Both the position numbers and the translations under genes were made by a program. Below are positions 18,041-27,431 of a stretch of 64,000 bases of DNA, in pieces (the stretch's first letter is position 1; each line of letters begins with the position of its first letter). Location: the NCBI RefSeq assembly GCF_013911085.1, contig NZ_JACERN010000039.1, positions 62,001-126,000 on the forward strand, read 5' to 3'. Source of the stretch: Aquitalea aquatica. GTDB lineage: Bacteria > Pseudomonadota > Gammaproteobacteria > Burkholderiales > Chromobacteriaceae. The notes under the pieces were generated by a model. That model made no database searches. It worked only from the letters and a program-made list of their open reading frames with translations, and had not been told where the DNA came from.

Positions 18041-18811
18041 ATGAGCCGCTCACCCCGTCACGACAAGATTCTGCAGCTGGTCCGCGAAAACGGCTTCATG
18101 CCGATCGAAGAGCTGGCCAGACTGCTCGATGTCACGCCGCAGACCATCCGGCGCGATATCAACCAGCTGTGTGAAGAAAATTTGCTGCGCCGTTACCATG
18201 GTGGTGCTGCCCTGGGCAGCAGCGTGGAAAACGAGGATTACTTTGCGCGCAAAGGAAAATTCCAGAGCGAAAAGGCACATATTGCCGACATGATTGCCGG
18301 CAGCATTCCCGACCATGCCTCGCTGTTCATGAGCATCGGTACCACCATCGAGGCGGTGGCGCAGGCGCTCACCATTACCCACAAGGGCTTGCGTGTCATC
18401 ACAAACAATATCCATGTGGCCTCCATCATGTCGGCCAATCCGGATTTCACCGTGATGATCACCTCCGGCGTGGTGCGTGCTTCGGATGGTGGCATCACCG
18501 GGGTGGCCACGCTGGACTTCATCAACCAGTTCAAGGTGGATTACGCCATCATCGGCGTGTCCGGTATCGAGACCGATGGCTCGCTGCTGGATTTCGACTA
18601 CCGCGAAGTGCGCGTGGCGCAGGCGATGATGGCCAATGCCCGTCACCGCTACCTGGCTGCTGACCACAGCAAGTTTGGCCGCAATGCCCTGGTGCGCATG
18701 GGGCATATCAGTGAATTCCACACCGTGTTTACCGATGCCGAGCCGCCAGAGTCGCTGGCCAAGCTGTTGGAAGAACACAATGTCAGGTTGATCCTGGCCG
18801 ACGCAGTCTGA
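18041..18811 (+). CDS. DeoR/GlpR family transcriptional repressor
   Basis: From ATG 18041 (MSRSPRHDK) the protein has 256 residues. The N-terminal winged helix-turn-helix (ILQLVRENGFMPIEELARLL, then TPQTIRRDINQL) carries the DeoR signature, followed by RRYHGGA and the DeoR C-terminal sugar-phosphate sensor domain with SIGTTIEAVAQAL and DHSKFGR. It is closest in feel to GlpR, the glycerol-3-phosphate regulon repressor, but no glp genes are in this window, so I withhold the name. A GlpR-like dyad lies just upstream and a terminator follows. Confidence 0.85.
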   Translation: MSRSPRHDKILQLVRENGFMPIEELARLLDVTPQTIRRDINQLCEENLLRRYHGGAALGSSVENEDYFARKGKFQSEKAHIADMIAGSIPDHASLFMSIGTTIEAVAQALTITHKGLRVITNNIHVASIMSANPDFTVMITSGVVRASDGGITGVATLDFINQFKVDYAIIGVSGIETDGSLLDFDYREVRVAQAMMANARHRYLAADHSKFGRNALVRMGHISEFHTVFTDAEPPESLAKLLEEHNVRLILADAV

Positions 18812-18847
18812 GCGGGCTGGTGCGATTGCACTACCCTGTTGAAGATG

Positions 18848-18875
18848 AAAAACGCCCGCTTAGCGGGCGTTTTGC
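18848..18875. terminator. Bidirectional terminator
   Basis: A 9-bp stem, AACGCCCGC with GCGGGCGTT (18851-18859, 18863-18871), is flanked by A- and T-runs. It serves the GlpR-like gene and the convergent GGDEF gene. Confidence 0.88.
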
Positions 18876-18897
18876 TTGAGTGAGGGCGAAGCCGGAC

Positions 18898-20529
18898 TCA
18901 GGCTTCTGTTTCGCGCCGCGACAGCGGGACATGTTCCGGCGAATAGCCTTCCACCCGGTTGCGCCCCAGCCGCTTGGCCTGGTACAGCATGTCGTCTGCC
19001 TGCTGTACCAGCTGGGTAGTGTCCTCGGCGGTAGCCAGCGAGCTGATGCCGACGCTGAAGGTCTGGTGGAAGGTTTGCTGGTTGCTGCGCTGCTCGATCT
19101 GGGAAAAGGCCTGGCGCATGGCATTCATGATGCGCAGTGCGTCTTCCTGACGGGTGCCGGGCAGCACGATGGCAAACTCTTCGCCGCCATAGCGGCTGAT
19201 CAGGTCGGAACGGCGCAGCCGCTCTTTCAGGAAACGCGCCAGATTCACCAGCACCTCGTCGCCAGCCGGGTGGCCATAGGTATCGTTGATGGTCTTGAAG
19301 TGGTCCAGATCCAGCATGACCAGCGACAGCGCACGCTGGTCGCGCTTGGCGCGCAATACTTCGTATTCCAGCTGGGCATACAGATGAGAGTGGTTGAGCA
19401 GGCCGGTGAGGCTGTCGTTGATCATGTAGGAACGCAGCTTGCGGTAGCGGCGGGCGCGGTTGATCACCGTCACCACCAGCTCCTCCGGCGCCACCGGCTT
19501 GGTCAGGAAGCCATCTATACCCAGTGTCAGGGTGTCCAGCTGAATCGACTGACGCTTTTCCACCGACAGGAACAGGATGGGAATCCCGTCCAGCAAGCGT
19601 TGCTGGCGGATGATCTGCGCCAGCTCCATGCCGTTGCACTCCGGCATGTACATATCCATCAGGATCAGGTCCGGGCGGAATTGCACGATGCCGTCCAGCA
19701 CCCGTGCCGGGTCGGTCACCTGCAGCGCATCCACGCCATGGCTGTTCAGCACATTGGCGTACAGGCCGGCCAGCGAGGCCATGTCTTCCACGATCATTAC
19801 CCGCAGCGGATCGCGCTTTTCGCCAAGGTCGCCAAAACTGAGGTTGTCGATCAGCTCGTGCGCCAGCAGCGGCCAGGCCAGAAAGCCGGCCGCACCGGCC
19901 CGCACCGCCAGCAGGCGGGCTTCGAAGTCGTAGCGTGAGGAGCAAAACAGCAGCGGGCACAGGCCGCGTATGGTGTCGGCCAGCGCCATGATGGGGTCGC
20001 CGGCCGTGAAGTCGGTATAGGCCACTACGGCTGCCGGTGTGGCCTCCTGCAGCGCCTGGGCCAGTTTGGATGCCTGGTACATGGTCTGCACCATGAAGCC
20101 ATAGCAGGACAGCTGCTCGCTCAGATTGCTGGCTTCCTCGCTGGGCGGCATCCACAGATAAACCAGATGCGGACCCTGCTGCATCAATCCGCCGCTGAAG
20201 TGCTCCGGTAACAGCTGGCGGCCCTCCATCATGGCCAATTGGCTGACGATGCCCAGATGGTGGCGTAGCGCACCATAGCGTTCGGTTTCGCCCGGGACGG
20301 TGTCGTTCTGCAACAGCCACAGCTGTAGCAGGTCGCGCAGTGCCACACATTCCGGCAGCAGTTGCGCGGCGTCTTCGCCTTGAATGTAACGTTCCAGATT
20401 GCTGACCAAGGACAGCAGGTGTGCGGCCAGCGAGCGGTCCCAGCGGGTTACCAGCATGTGGCCAATACGGTCGATCTCGCGTGCCGCGTGCTCTCTTGCC
20501 GAAATATTTGCGTTGCTTTCCAGCGTCAT
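18898..20529 (-). CDS. Dual-receiver GGDEF response regulator (PleD-like diguanylate cyclase)
   Basis: From ATG 20529 the protein has 543 residues. Residues 1-115 are helical with no clear domain. About 120-235 resembles a receiver domain that has lost its acidic pocket. Residues 242-360 form a complete receiver (VMIVEDM, phospho-acceptor D292 in MDMYMP, K344 in FLTKP). The GGDEF domain follows at about 370-540 with GGEEF at 448-452 and an RxxD inhibitory site (R439-D442). The layout matches PleD: phosphorylation-driven dimerisation would switch on c-di-GMP synthesis. No partner kinase is adjacent. The frame extends 72 codons further upstream, but that part has no support. Confidence 0.88.
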   Translation of the reverse strand: MTLESNANISAREHAAREIDRIGHMLVTRWDRSLAAHLLSLVSNLERYIQGEDAAQLLPECVALRDLLQLWLLQNDTVPGETERYGALRHHLGIVSQLAMMEGRQLLPEHFSGGLMQQGPHLVYLWMPPSEEASNLSEQLSCYGFMVQTMYQASKLAQALQEATPAAVVAYTDFTAGDPIMALADTIRGLCPLLFCSSRYDFEARLLAVRAGAAGFLAWPLLAHELIDNLSFGDLGEKRDPLRVMIVEDMASLAGLYANVLNSHGVDALQVTDPARVLDGIVQFRPDLILMDMYMPECNGMELAQIIRQQRLLDGIPILFLSVEKRQSIQLDTLTLGIDGFLTKPVAPEELVVTVINRARRYRKLRSYMINDSLTGLLNHSHLYAQLEYEVLRAKRDQRALSLVMLDLDHFKTINDTYGHPAGDEVLVNLARFLKERLRRSDLISRYGGEEFAIVLPGTRQEDALRIMNAMRQAFSQIEQRSNQQTFHQTFSVGISSLATAEDTTQLVQQADDMLYQAKRLGRNRVEGYSPEHVPLSRRETEA

Positions 20530-20770
20530 GGTGAATACCCGCTTCCTGCCGACATGCGAATTGTTATGTAAAGACGAGCTGGCCTGTGGCCGCCGCATGT
20601 TAAGACCCGCTGACAAAACCCCCGCTCCGGTGTTGCGCCGCCTTGCCGTACTATTTGTACTATCTGCGGCGGTGCGTCTTGGCCCGGATTCTCTACGAGG
20701 TTTTGCCAGCCGTTCCAAACCCTGTTGCTGCGCCGGCGTTTGCAAAGTGGCGCAGGGCTTGGAGGTGAAA

Positions 20771-20779
20771 TGATATAAT
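20771..20779 (+). promoter_or_regulatory. Extended -10 promoter for the RNase gene
   Basis: TGATATAAT is a consensus extended -10 (TGnTATAAT) 29 bases before the ATG at 20809. No good -35 is visible, as is usual for this promoter type. Confidence 0.6.
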
Positions 20780-20808
20780 TTTGGCTTAATGAATCAGTTG
20801 GCGCGCAA

Positions 20809-22683
20809 ATGAACGTATTTTACGAAGAAAGCGGCTCCTTCAAGGTTGGCACGATCGTTTCCCGTTCCGATGCCAGCTTGCAGGTAGATACTCAACATGG
20901 CAAGCGAGCCAAGATCAAATCCAGCAATGTTTTCCTCGAGTTTAGCTCGACTGTGGCAGATTTTCTGCCCGCAGTAGAAAAAATGGCGAATGAAATTGAT
21001 CTGGATTTCCTGTGGGAGTGCAGCCCGGAAGACGAGTTCGAGCACGATGTGCTGGCCGCCGATTACTGGGGCCATGCGCCTTCGGCATTGGAAAGCGCAG
21101 CCATCATCCTGCGGGTGTTCGGCGCGCCCATGTATTTTTACAAGAAGGGAAAGGGCCGTTACAAGAAGGCCCCGGAAGAAGCCCTGAAAGCCGCTCTGGC
21201 CGGCATCGAGCGCAAGAAGCGCGAGCAGGAGCAGATCGACGGCTGGGTAGCCGAACTGAAGGCCGGCACGCTGCCGGAAGCTATCCGCAGCCAGTTGATG
21301 TCGCTGCTGTGGAAGCCGGACAAGAGCACGCTGGAGTTCAAGGCCTTTGATCAGGCCGCGCGCGAACTGAACCAGCCGCCGCTGAAACTGGCGCAAAGTG
21401 TGGGCGGCATCAGCTCGGTGCCCGACTACCTGATGGCCGGTTTCCTGATGGAATACTTCCCCAAGGGTGCCGGTTTCGGCAAATACGCCGCCCCGCAGCT
21501 GCCGCAGGATTTGCCGCTGGCCGAGGCGGTGGCCTTCTCCATTGATGATGCCAATACCACCGAGATCGACGATGCGCTGTCGGTTGTGGACCTGCCGGAT
21601 GGCAACAAGCGGGTCGGCATCCATATCGCCGCGCCCACGCTGGGCGTGCCGGTGGATTCGGACATCGAAAAGCTGGTGTGGAGCCGCTTGTCCACCGTGT
21701 ATTTCCCCGGCGACAAGATCACCATGCTGCCGGATGACGTGGTACAGGCTTTCACCCTGCAAGAAGGCCAGGACTGCCCGGCGCTCAGCCTGTATGTGGA
21801 CGTGACGCCCGAGTTCGAACCGGTGGCCTATGAAAGCCGCATCGAGAAGGTGCGCATCGGGGCCAACCTGCGCCATGCCCAGCTGGAACAGCAGTTCAAC
21901 GAAGACACCCTGCTGAATGATCCGGGCATCAACTACCCCTTCAAGCAGGAACTGACCTGGCTGTGGCATTTTGCCAATGCGCTGGAAAAGCGCCGTGGCA
22001 AATACGACCCCACCCGTCCGGTGCAGATGGACTACAACTTCGATGTGGTCGATGGCAAGGTGCAGATCACCCTGCGCAAGCGCGGTGCACCCATGGACAA
22101 GCTGGTGTCGGAACTGATGATTCTGGCCAATAGCGAATGGGGCCGCATGCTGGCCGAGGCCGACATCCCGGCGATGTACCGCGCCCAGAGCATGGGCAAG
22201 GTGCGCATGACAACCCGTCCCGAGCCGCATATCGGCCTGGGCGTGGCGCAATATGCTTGGGCCACCTCGCCGCTGCGCCGTGCTACCGACTTCGTCAACC
22301 AGCGCCAGCTCACCGCGATGATCCGTGGCGAAAAGCCGCAGTTCGAACAGGGCAATGCCATGCTGTTTGCCCTGCTGCGCGATTTTGACACCACCTATTC
22401 GGCTTATCTGGGCTTCCAGGACAAGCTGGAGCATTTCTGGTGCCTGCGCTGGTTTACCCAGGAAGGGGTCAGCAATATCACCGCTACCTTCATCAAGGAA
22501 GATCTGGTGCGCATTGATGGCTTGCCGATGCGCGTACGCATTCCGGGCCTGCCGGAGCTGGCGCGTGGCGACCGTATCCAGCTTAGCGTGATCCGTATCG
22601 ACGAACTGATGGCCGAGATCGAGTTCCGCTTCACCGGCGTGGTGGGCCATGTCGACGCGGCCAGCGAGGAAGAGGAAGGTTAA
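20809..22683 (+). CDS. RNB-domain exoribonuclease (RNase II family)
   Basis: The protein has 624 residues. The catalytic RNB domain (about 240-540) shows the acidic metal-binding signature SIDDANTTEIDDALSV and the later ATSPLRRATDFVNQRQL, both typical of RNase II/RNase R. The N-terminal 200 residues are divergent, without a classic pair of cold-shock folds, and the C-terminal S1-like part is short. It probably degrades single-stranded RNA 3' to 5' in the cytosol. It stands alone with its own promoter and terminator. I do not name it rnb or rnr, because the domain set matches neither E. coli protein fully. Confidence 0.88.
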   Translation: MNVFYEESGSFKVGTIVSRSDASLQVDTQHGKRAKIKSSNVFLEFSSTVADFLPAVEKMANEIDLDFLWECSPEDEFEHDVLAADYWGHAPSALESAAIILRVFGAPMYFYKKGKGRYKKAPEEALKAALAGIERKKREQEQIDGWVAELKAGTLPEAIRSQLMSLLWKPDKSTLEFKAFDQAARELNQPPLKLAQSVGGISSVPDYLMAGFLMEYFPKGAGFGKYAAPQLPQDLPLAEAVAFSIDDANTTEIDDALSVVDLPDGNKRVGIHIAAPTLGVPVDSDIEKLVWSRLSTVYFPGDKITMLPDDVVQAFTLQEGQDCPALSLYVDVTPEFEPVAYESRIEKVRIGANLRHAQLEQQFNEDTLLNDPGINYPFKQELTWLWHFANALEKRRGKYDPTRPVQMDYNFDVVDGKVQITLRKRGAPMDKLVSELMILANSEWGRMLAEADIPAMYRAQSMGKVRMTTRPEPHIGLGVAQYAWATSPLRRATDFVNQRQLTAMIRGEKPQFEQGNAMLFALLRDFDTTYSAYLGFQDKLEHFWCLRWFTQEGVSNITATFIKEDLVRIDGLPMRVRIPGLPELARGDRIQLSVIRIDELMAEIEFRFTGVVGHVDAASEEEEG

Positions 22684-22717
22684 GCCCACAAGGCGCTTCC
22701 ACTCAGGTGTCAAACAG

Positions 22718-22746
22718 AAAAGGCTGCCAGGAGGCAGCCTTTTTTC
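22718..22746. terminator. Bidirectional terminator
   Basis: A 10-bp perfect stem, AAAGGCTGCC with GGCAGCCTTT (loop AGGA), is followed by T's on the plus strand and on the minus strand. It separates the convergent RNase and HDOD genes. Confidence 0.9.
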
Positions 22747-22762
22747 GTATTGCTACGCTAGC

Positions 22763-23581
22763 TCAGAACATATCATCGATGCCGGTACAGGCTTCTTTCA
22801 GTTCGCTCATGGCGGCGTTGATGGCGTCGCGCTCGATGCCCAGCTTGTCCACCACCGTCCACGGCAGGGTGGCTTGCATGTCGGCCTCGCTCATGTCGTG
22901 ATTGAAGCCGGCTACAAGGTACGCCGCCAGGCCGATCACGATGGCAAACTGGGTGACATCGCCCAAGAGATCGTGCTGATCGCGGATGGCTTGCTGGATG
23001 TCGTCGGGGAAATTCCAGCGCCGTGCCAGCTCGGCACCCACTTCGGTCAGGTCCACGCCCAGCAACATGCGTTCGGTGGCGACCCGGTCGGCACCGCCAG
23101 CGACGATCTTGTCGATCTGCACGGCTTGTTCCGGCATGGCCACATGAAGTACCAGCTCGCCGATATTGGATAGCAGGCCGCAGGTATAACCCAGCTGGGC
23201 ATCCAGCTTGGCCAGCCGGGCCAGCCGCTTGGCGGTGTTGGCCATGGCAAAGCTGCGCTGCCAGAAGCCTTTCATGTCAAAACCGGCAATGCCGGCGGTG
23301 GCACCGGTGATACCAGAAGCAATCACCAGAATGCGCAGATTATCAAAGCCCAGCAGTACCACGGCATCATCCAGCGAACCGACGCGGCGGCTGCCGCCAA
23401 AGCGCGCGGTATTGGCCAGCCGCAGCACACGCGCGGTCAGCACCTGGTCATGGCCTACCTTGTCGCTGATTTCATCGATATTGATATCGGTCTTGTGAAA
23501 GCTTTCGATCAGCTCCTGTACCACCTTGGGCACCATCGGCAGCCGTCCCGAGGCTTTTTCAAAAATGTCCGCCACTTGCAT
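22763..23581 (-). CDS. HDOD domain signalling protein
   Basis: The 272-residue protein consists almost entirely of an HDOD domain (about 12-210). It has the opening LPMVPKVVQELI, ISDKVGHDQVLTARVLRLANTA, the conserved GFDNLRILV and the GLLSNIGELVL segment where active HD hydrolases keep metal ligands; here these are largely absent. HDOD proteins act as regulatory or scaffold modules in c-di-GMP, motility and stress signalling, without known catalysis. It stands alone, with no output domain fused. The partner is unknown. Confidence 0.85.
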   Translation of the reverse strand: MQVADIFEKASGRLPMVPKVVQELIESFHKTDINIDEISDKVGHDQVLTARVLRLANTARFGGSRRVGSLDDAVVLLGFDNLRILVIASGITGATAGIAGFDMKGFWQRSFAMANTAKRLARLAKLDAQLGYTCGLLSNIGELVLHVAMPEQAVQIDKIVAGGADRVATERMLLGVDLTEVGAELARRWNFPDDIQQAIRDQHDLLGDVTQFAIVIGLAAYLVAGFNHDMSEADMQATLPWTVVDKLGIERDAINAAMSELKEACTGIDDMF

Positions 23582-23669
23582 GTCTTATCCCCTTGGTCAT
23601 TACCTTGCTTATTGAGCTTAGGCGAAGCGGCGCGGAAAAAAAGATTTAAAAGCCGGCGGGCAGCTGTAT

Positions 23670-24566
23670 TCAGGCTACGGGATGACCATGTGCTGCTTCC
23701 AGCAGGGCAAACCAGTGCTGGCGGTCCAACTGTAGCTGGCAGGCCGCGGCGGCGTCATCCAGTGAGCTCAGGCGGCGCGAACCTGAAATGGGAATGGGCC
23801 GCGCCGGGTGGCGCAACAGCCAGGCCAGCGCCACGGTGGCCGGCGTGACGGCCAATTCGCCGGCAATCTGCACCAGCACGGCATGTACGGCAGGGTGGGC
23901 CTCTGCCTGCAATAGCCGGCCGCCAGCCAGCGGCGACCACACCATGGGGCGGACGCCGGCCTGCAGGCACTGGTCGAAGCTGCCATCGAACAGCGGGGCG
24001 GTGTGCAGCAGCGAGGCTTCCAGCTGATTGGTCAGCAGCGGGGTGCGCGCTGCCAGCAGGGCAAACTGGCTGGGGCTGAAGTTGGACACGCCAAAGTGGC
24101 GCACCTTGCCACTGACCTTGAGGCTGGCAAAGGTGTCGGCCACCTCGTCCGGGTCCAGCAGCGGGTCCGGGCGGTGAATCAGCAGCAGGTCCAGATAGTC
24201 CGTGCCCAGGTTTTGCAAGGAAGCATCCACCGAGGCCAGGATGTGGCCGCGGCTGCTGTCGTAATGCTTCACCTGCCAGCCGCGTGCCGGGTCTGCCGGC
24301 TTGATGCCGCACTTGCTCACCAGCTGGATGTGCTCGCGCTGGCCGGGATTGGCTTTCAGCCATTGGCCGAACAGCGCCTCGCAGCGAAAGCCGCCATAGA
24401 GATCGGCATGGTCAAAGGTGGTGATGCCGAGCTGGATGGCGTGTTCGATCCAGTGTGCCAGTTCAGCAGGGGATAAATTCCAGTCGTGCAGCCGCCACAG
24501 GCCGGCGGCCACTGGAGAAAAAACTGGCCCTCTCGGGGCCAGTTGTGTTGCGTGCAAAGGACTCAT
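23670..24566 (-). CDS. Aldo/keto reductase
   Basis: I start this at ATG 24566 (MSPLHATQL), giving 298 residues. The ATG shares one base with the stop of the upstream ABC ATPase gene (TGATG), implying translational coupling to the sugar transporter operon. Catalytic-type residues are visible: Asp and Tyr in DHADLYGG, Lys in VSKCG and His in LIHRPDPL, plus a C-terminal NADP-binding ISGSRR loop. It resembles the YdhF-type oxidoreductases. It probably reduces a carbonyl compound with NADPH; a link to sugar metabolism is inferred only from the coupling. Confidence 0.87.
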   Translation of the reverse strand: MSPLHATQLAPRGPVFSPVAAGLWRLHDWNLSPAELAHWIEHAIQLGITTFDHADLYGGFRCEALFGQWLKANPGQREHIQLVSKCGIKPADPARGWQVKHYDSSRGHILASVDASLQNLGTDYLDLLLIHRPDPLLDPDEVADTFASLKVSGKVRHFGVSNFSPSQFALLAARTPLLTNQLEASLLHTAPLFDGSFDQCLQAGVRPMVWSPLAGGRLLQAEAHPAVHAVLVQIAGELAVTPATVALAWLLRHPARPIPISGSRRLSSLDDAAAACQLQLDRQHWFALLEAAHGHPVA

Positions 24567-25675
24567 CAGGCAATCCGTTGTTCTGTAGTCGGGTCGAACA
24601 GCACGGCCTTGGAGACGTCGAACACCAGTTCCATGCTGTGGCCCGGCAGTTTGGCTTCTGTCGGGTGGGTACGGCAGCATACCTTTGTGTTGTTGAGCGA
24701 GACAAACACCAGGGTGTCCGGGCCGGTGGGTTCGATCACATCGATATGGCAGGCCATCACCGGCAGCCCTTCGCGGTAGGCGGTGCGGGCATCGGTGATT
24801 TGTTCCGGGCGGATGCCGAAGATGACTTCGCGGCCCAGCCACGGCTTTATCTTGTCCTGGGCATGCGGCAAGGGCAGGATGACGCAACCCTGGTCGTCGC
24901 AGATTTTCACCCCCAGCACGCCGGCGGATTCCACCACCTGCGCCGGAATGAAGTTCATCGACGGCGAGCCGATGAAGCTGGCGACAAACAGGTTGGCCGG
25001 ATTGTCGTAAATGTCCTGCGGGCTGCCAAACTGCTGCACGATGCCATCCTTCATCACCGCGATGCGGTCGCCCAGCGTCATGGCCTCGATCTGGTCGTGG
25101 GTGACATAGACGATGGTGGATTTCAGCCGCTGGTGCATCAGCTTGATTTCGGTGCGCATTTCCACCCGCAGCTTGGCATCCAGATTGGACAGCGGCTCGT
25201 CAAACAGGAAGATGGACGGATTGCGCGCCAGTGCCCGGCCCATGGCCACGCGCTGACGCTGTCCGCCGGACAGCTGCGAGGGCTTGCGGTCCAAGAGGTG
25301 GGTCATTTGCAGCATCTGTGCCACGCGCTCGACGGTGGCGTCGATTTCACCCTGCGGCATCTTGCGGATTTCCAGGCCGAAGCTGATGTTCTTGCGCACG
25401 CTCATCGAGGGGTAGAGCGCATAGCTCTGGAACACCATGGCGATGTCGCGGTCCTTGGGCGACAGGTCGTTCACCCGCTTGCCACCGATTTCGATATCGC
25501 CGCTGGAAATATCATCCAGCCCGGCAATCATGTTCAGCAGCGTGGATTTGCCGCAGCCGGAGGGGCCCACCAGTATCAGGAACTGGCCGTCTTCGATGGC
25601 GATGTCGATGCCCTTGAGCACGTCGGTGCCGTTGGCGTAAGTCTTGCAAACATTATTGATGGAGAGAGCGGCCAT
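24566..25675 (-). CDS. gtsD: Sugar ABC transporter ATPase (GtsD/MalK/UgpC type)
   Basis: The 369-residue ATPase has Walker A GPSGCGKST, Q-loop AMVFQSYALYPSM, signature LSGGQRQRVAMGRAL, Walker B FLFDEPLSNLDAKLR, the H-loop and a C-terminal TOBE/OB regulatory domain (about 235-365), as in MalK. It powers import of the sugar bound by the upstream binding protein. The gene is three bases after the gtsC stop. Automated annotation may call it UgpC (glycerol-3-phosphate); the binding protein and the Entner-Doudoroff neighbours favour glucose. Confidence 0.87.
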   Translation of the reverse strand: MAALSINNVCKTYANGTDVLKGIDIAIEDGQFLILVGPSGCGKSTLLNMIAGLDDISSGDIEIGGKRVNDLSPKDRDIAMVFQSYALYPSMSVRKNISFGLEIRKMPQGEIDATVERVAQMLQMTHLLDRKPSQLSGGQRQRVAMGRALARNPSIFLFDEPLSNLDAKLRVEMRTEIKLMHQRLKSTIVYVTHDQIEAMTLGDRIAVMKDGIVQQFGSPQDIYDNPANLFVASFIGSPSMNFIPAQVVESAGVLGVKICDDQGCVILPLPHAQDKIKPWLGREVIFGIRPEQITDARTAYREGLPVMACHIDVIEPTGPDTLVFVSLNNTKVCCRTHPTEAKLPGHSMELVFDVSKAVLFDPTTEQRIA

Positions 25676-25678
25676 CGT

Positions 25679-26536
25679 TCAACCTTTCACAGCACCGGCT
25701 GTCAGGCCACGCACGAAATAGCGGCCGGCAACCATGTAAACGAACAGGGTGGGCAACGCGGCGATGATGGCGGCAGCCATGTCCACGTTGTATTCCTTCA
25801 CCCCGGTAGAGGTATTCACCAGATTGTTCAGCGCCACGGTGATGGGCTGCGATTCGCCAGAGGCAAACACCACGCCGAACAGGAAGTCGTTCCAGATCTG
25901 GGTGAACTGCCAGATCACGCACACCATGAAGATGGGGCCGGAAATGGGCAGCAGGATGCGCAGGAAAATCGTCCAGAAACCGGCACCGTCAATGCGCGCA
26001 GCTTTTACCAGCTCGTCCGGGATGGTGACGAAGAAGTTGCGGAAGAACAGCGTGGTAAAGGCCAGGCCGTAAATCACGTGCACCAGGATCAGCCCGCTGG
26101 TGGTATTGGCAATGCCCAGCTCGCCCAACAGGCGCGCCATCGGCAGCAGCACCACCTGGAAGGGAATGAAGCAGCCCACCAAGAGCAGGGTGAACAGCAC
26201 GTCCGAACCACGGAAGCGCCACATCGACACTACATAGCCGTTGACCGCGCCAATCAGCGTGGAAATCAGCACCGATGGCACGGCCATCTTCACCGAATTC
26301 CAGAAAAAGCCCTTCATGCCGCCACATTCCACGCCGGTGCAGGCGCTGGACCAGGCCTTGCTCCAGGCATCCAGGGTGATGGATTGCGGCAGGGCAATCA
26401 GGTTGCCGCCACGGATGTCGTCCAGGGTTTTCACCGAGGTGGACAGCATCACGTACAAGGGCAGCAGGTAATAAATGGCCATCAGCAGCAGTGCGGCATA
26501 CAGCACGATGCGGCCGGGAGTCAGGTGTTTAGCCAC
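25679..26536 (-). CDS. gtsC: Sugar ABC transporter permease, GtsC type
   Basis: The 285-residue protein has six membrane helices and the binding-protein-dependent permease loop near residue 200 (DELVKAARIDGAGFWTIF), an EAA motif that contacts the ATPase. It is the MalG-type partner of the transporter pair. The start is GTG and overlaps the end of gtsB by eight bases, so the two are coupled. Confidence 0.87.
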   Translation of the reverse strand: MAKHLTPGRIVLYAALLLMAIYYLLPLYVMLSTSVKTLDDIRGGNLIALPQSITLDAWSKAWSSACTGVECGGMKGFFWNSVKMAVPSVLISTLIGAVNGYVVSMWRFRGSDVLFTLLLVGCFIPFQVVLLPMARLLGELGIANTTSGLILVHVIYGLAFTTLFFRNFFVTIPDELVKAARIDGAGFWTIFLRILLPISGPIFMVCVIWQFTQIWNDFLFGVVFASGESQPITVALNNLVNTSTGVKEYNVDMAAAIIAALPTLFVYMVAGRYFVRGLTAGAVKG

Positions 26537-27431
26537 GTTTGGCGCTCCTTGTTTCCATATACATCAGCGGCACCAGTACGGCGACGATGGTCATCAGCAT
26601 CATCATGGCCGAGGCTGCCCCCAGGCCCAGCTGGCCACGGGTAAAGGCAAACTGGTACATGAAGATGGCCGGTACGTCGGATGCGGTGCCGGGGCCGCCG
26701 CCGGTCAGTGCCATCACCAGGTCGAAGCTCTTGATGGCGATGTGCGACAGGATCAGCAGCACGCTGAAAAACACCGGGCGCAGGCTGGGGATGATGATGC
26801 GCCAGTAGATGACCGGCAGGCTGGCCCCATCCACCTGGGCGGCCTTGATGATGGAATCGTCGATGCCGCGCAGGCCGGCCAGGAACAGCGCCATCACAAA
26901 GCCGGACGACTGCCACACCCCGGCAATCACTACGGTGTAGATGGCCTTGTCCGGGTCCACCAGCCAGTCGAAGGTGAAGTCGGGAAAGCCCCAGTCGTTG
27001 ATGACCTTTTGCAGGCCCATGTCGGGGTTGAGCATCCATTTCCAGGCGGTGCCGGTGACGATGAAGGACAAGGCCATCGGGTACAGGTAAATGGTGCGCA
27101 GCGTGCCTTCGGCACGGATTTTCTGATCCAGCAGCACGGCCAGGAACAGGCCGACTGCCAGTGTGCAGCCGATGAACAGGCCGCCGAAAATGCCCAGATT
27201 GGCCACAGCGGTCCACCAGCGGTCATTCTCGAACAGTGCCTGGTACTGCACCAGGCCGGCAAAATCCATCTGCGGCAATAGTCGCGATTCGGTCAGCGAC
27301 AGCCAGCCGGTCCAGGCAATGAAGCCGTAGACGAACACCAGGCTGATCAGCAAGGTGGGCGACAGCACCAGCTTGGGCAGCCAGCGGTCTGCCAGTGCCG
27401 ACAGACTGGCTTGTGATTGGGGTGTGGACAT
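26529..27431 (-). CDS. gtsB: Sugar ABC transporter permease, GtsB type
   Basis: The 300-residue protein has six to seven membrane helices (the first at about 20-40) and the EAA-like loop DDSIIKAAQVDGASLPVIYW near residue 205. It is the MalF-type partner of GtsC. A 208-base gap with a strong hairpin separates it from gtsA, unlike the tight junctions downstream. Confidence 0.87.
   Translation of the reverse strand: MSTPQSQASLSALADRWLPKLVLSPTLLISLVFVYGFIAWTGWLSLTESRLLPQMDFAGLVQYQALFENDRWWTAVANLGIFGGLFIGCTLAVGLFLAVLLDQKIRAEGTLRTIYLYPMALSFIVTGTAWKWMLNPDMGLQKVINDWGFPDFTFDWLVDPDKAIYTVVIAGVWQSSGFVMALFLAGLRGIDDSIIKAAQVDGASLPVIYWRIIIPSLRPVFFSVLLILSHIAIKSFDLVMALTGGGPGTASDVPAIFMYQFAFTRGQLGLGAASAMMMLMTIVAVLVPLMYMETRSAKRG

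Noticed and set aside
20794-22713. 639-codon minus-strand frame opposite the RNase gene
   Set aside because: It covers the RNB gene exactly; the sense frame has catalytic motifs, a promoter and a terminator, and the antisense has none.
24455-26644. 729-codon plus-strand frame across the ABC transporter genes
   Set aside because: The minus-strand genes have clear ATPase and permease motifs with tight junctions. The plus frame crosses three genes and is low in hydrophobic structure.
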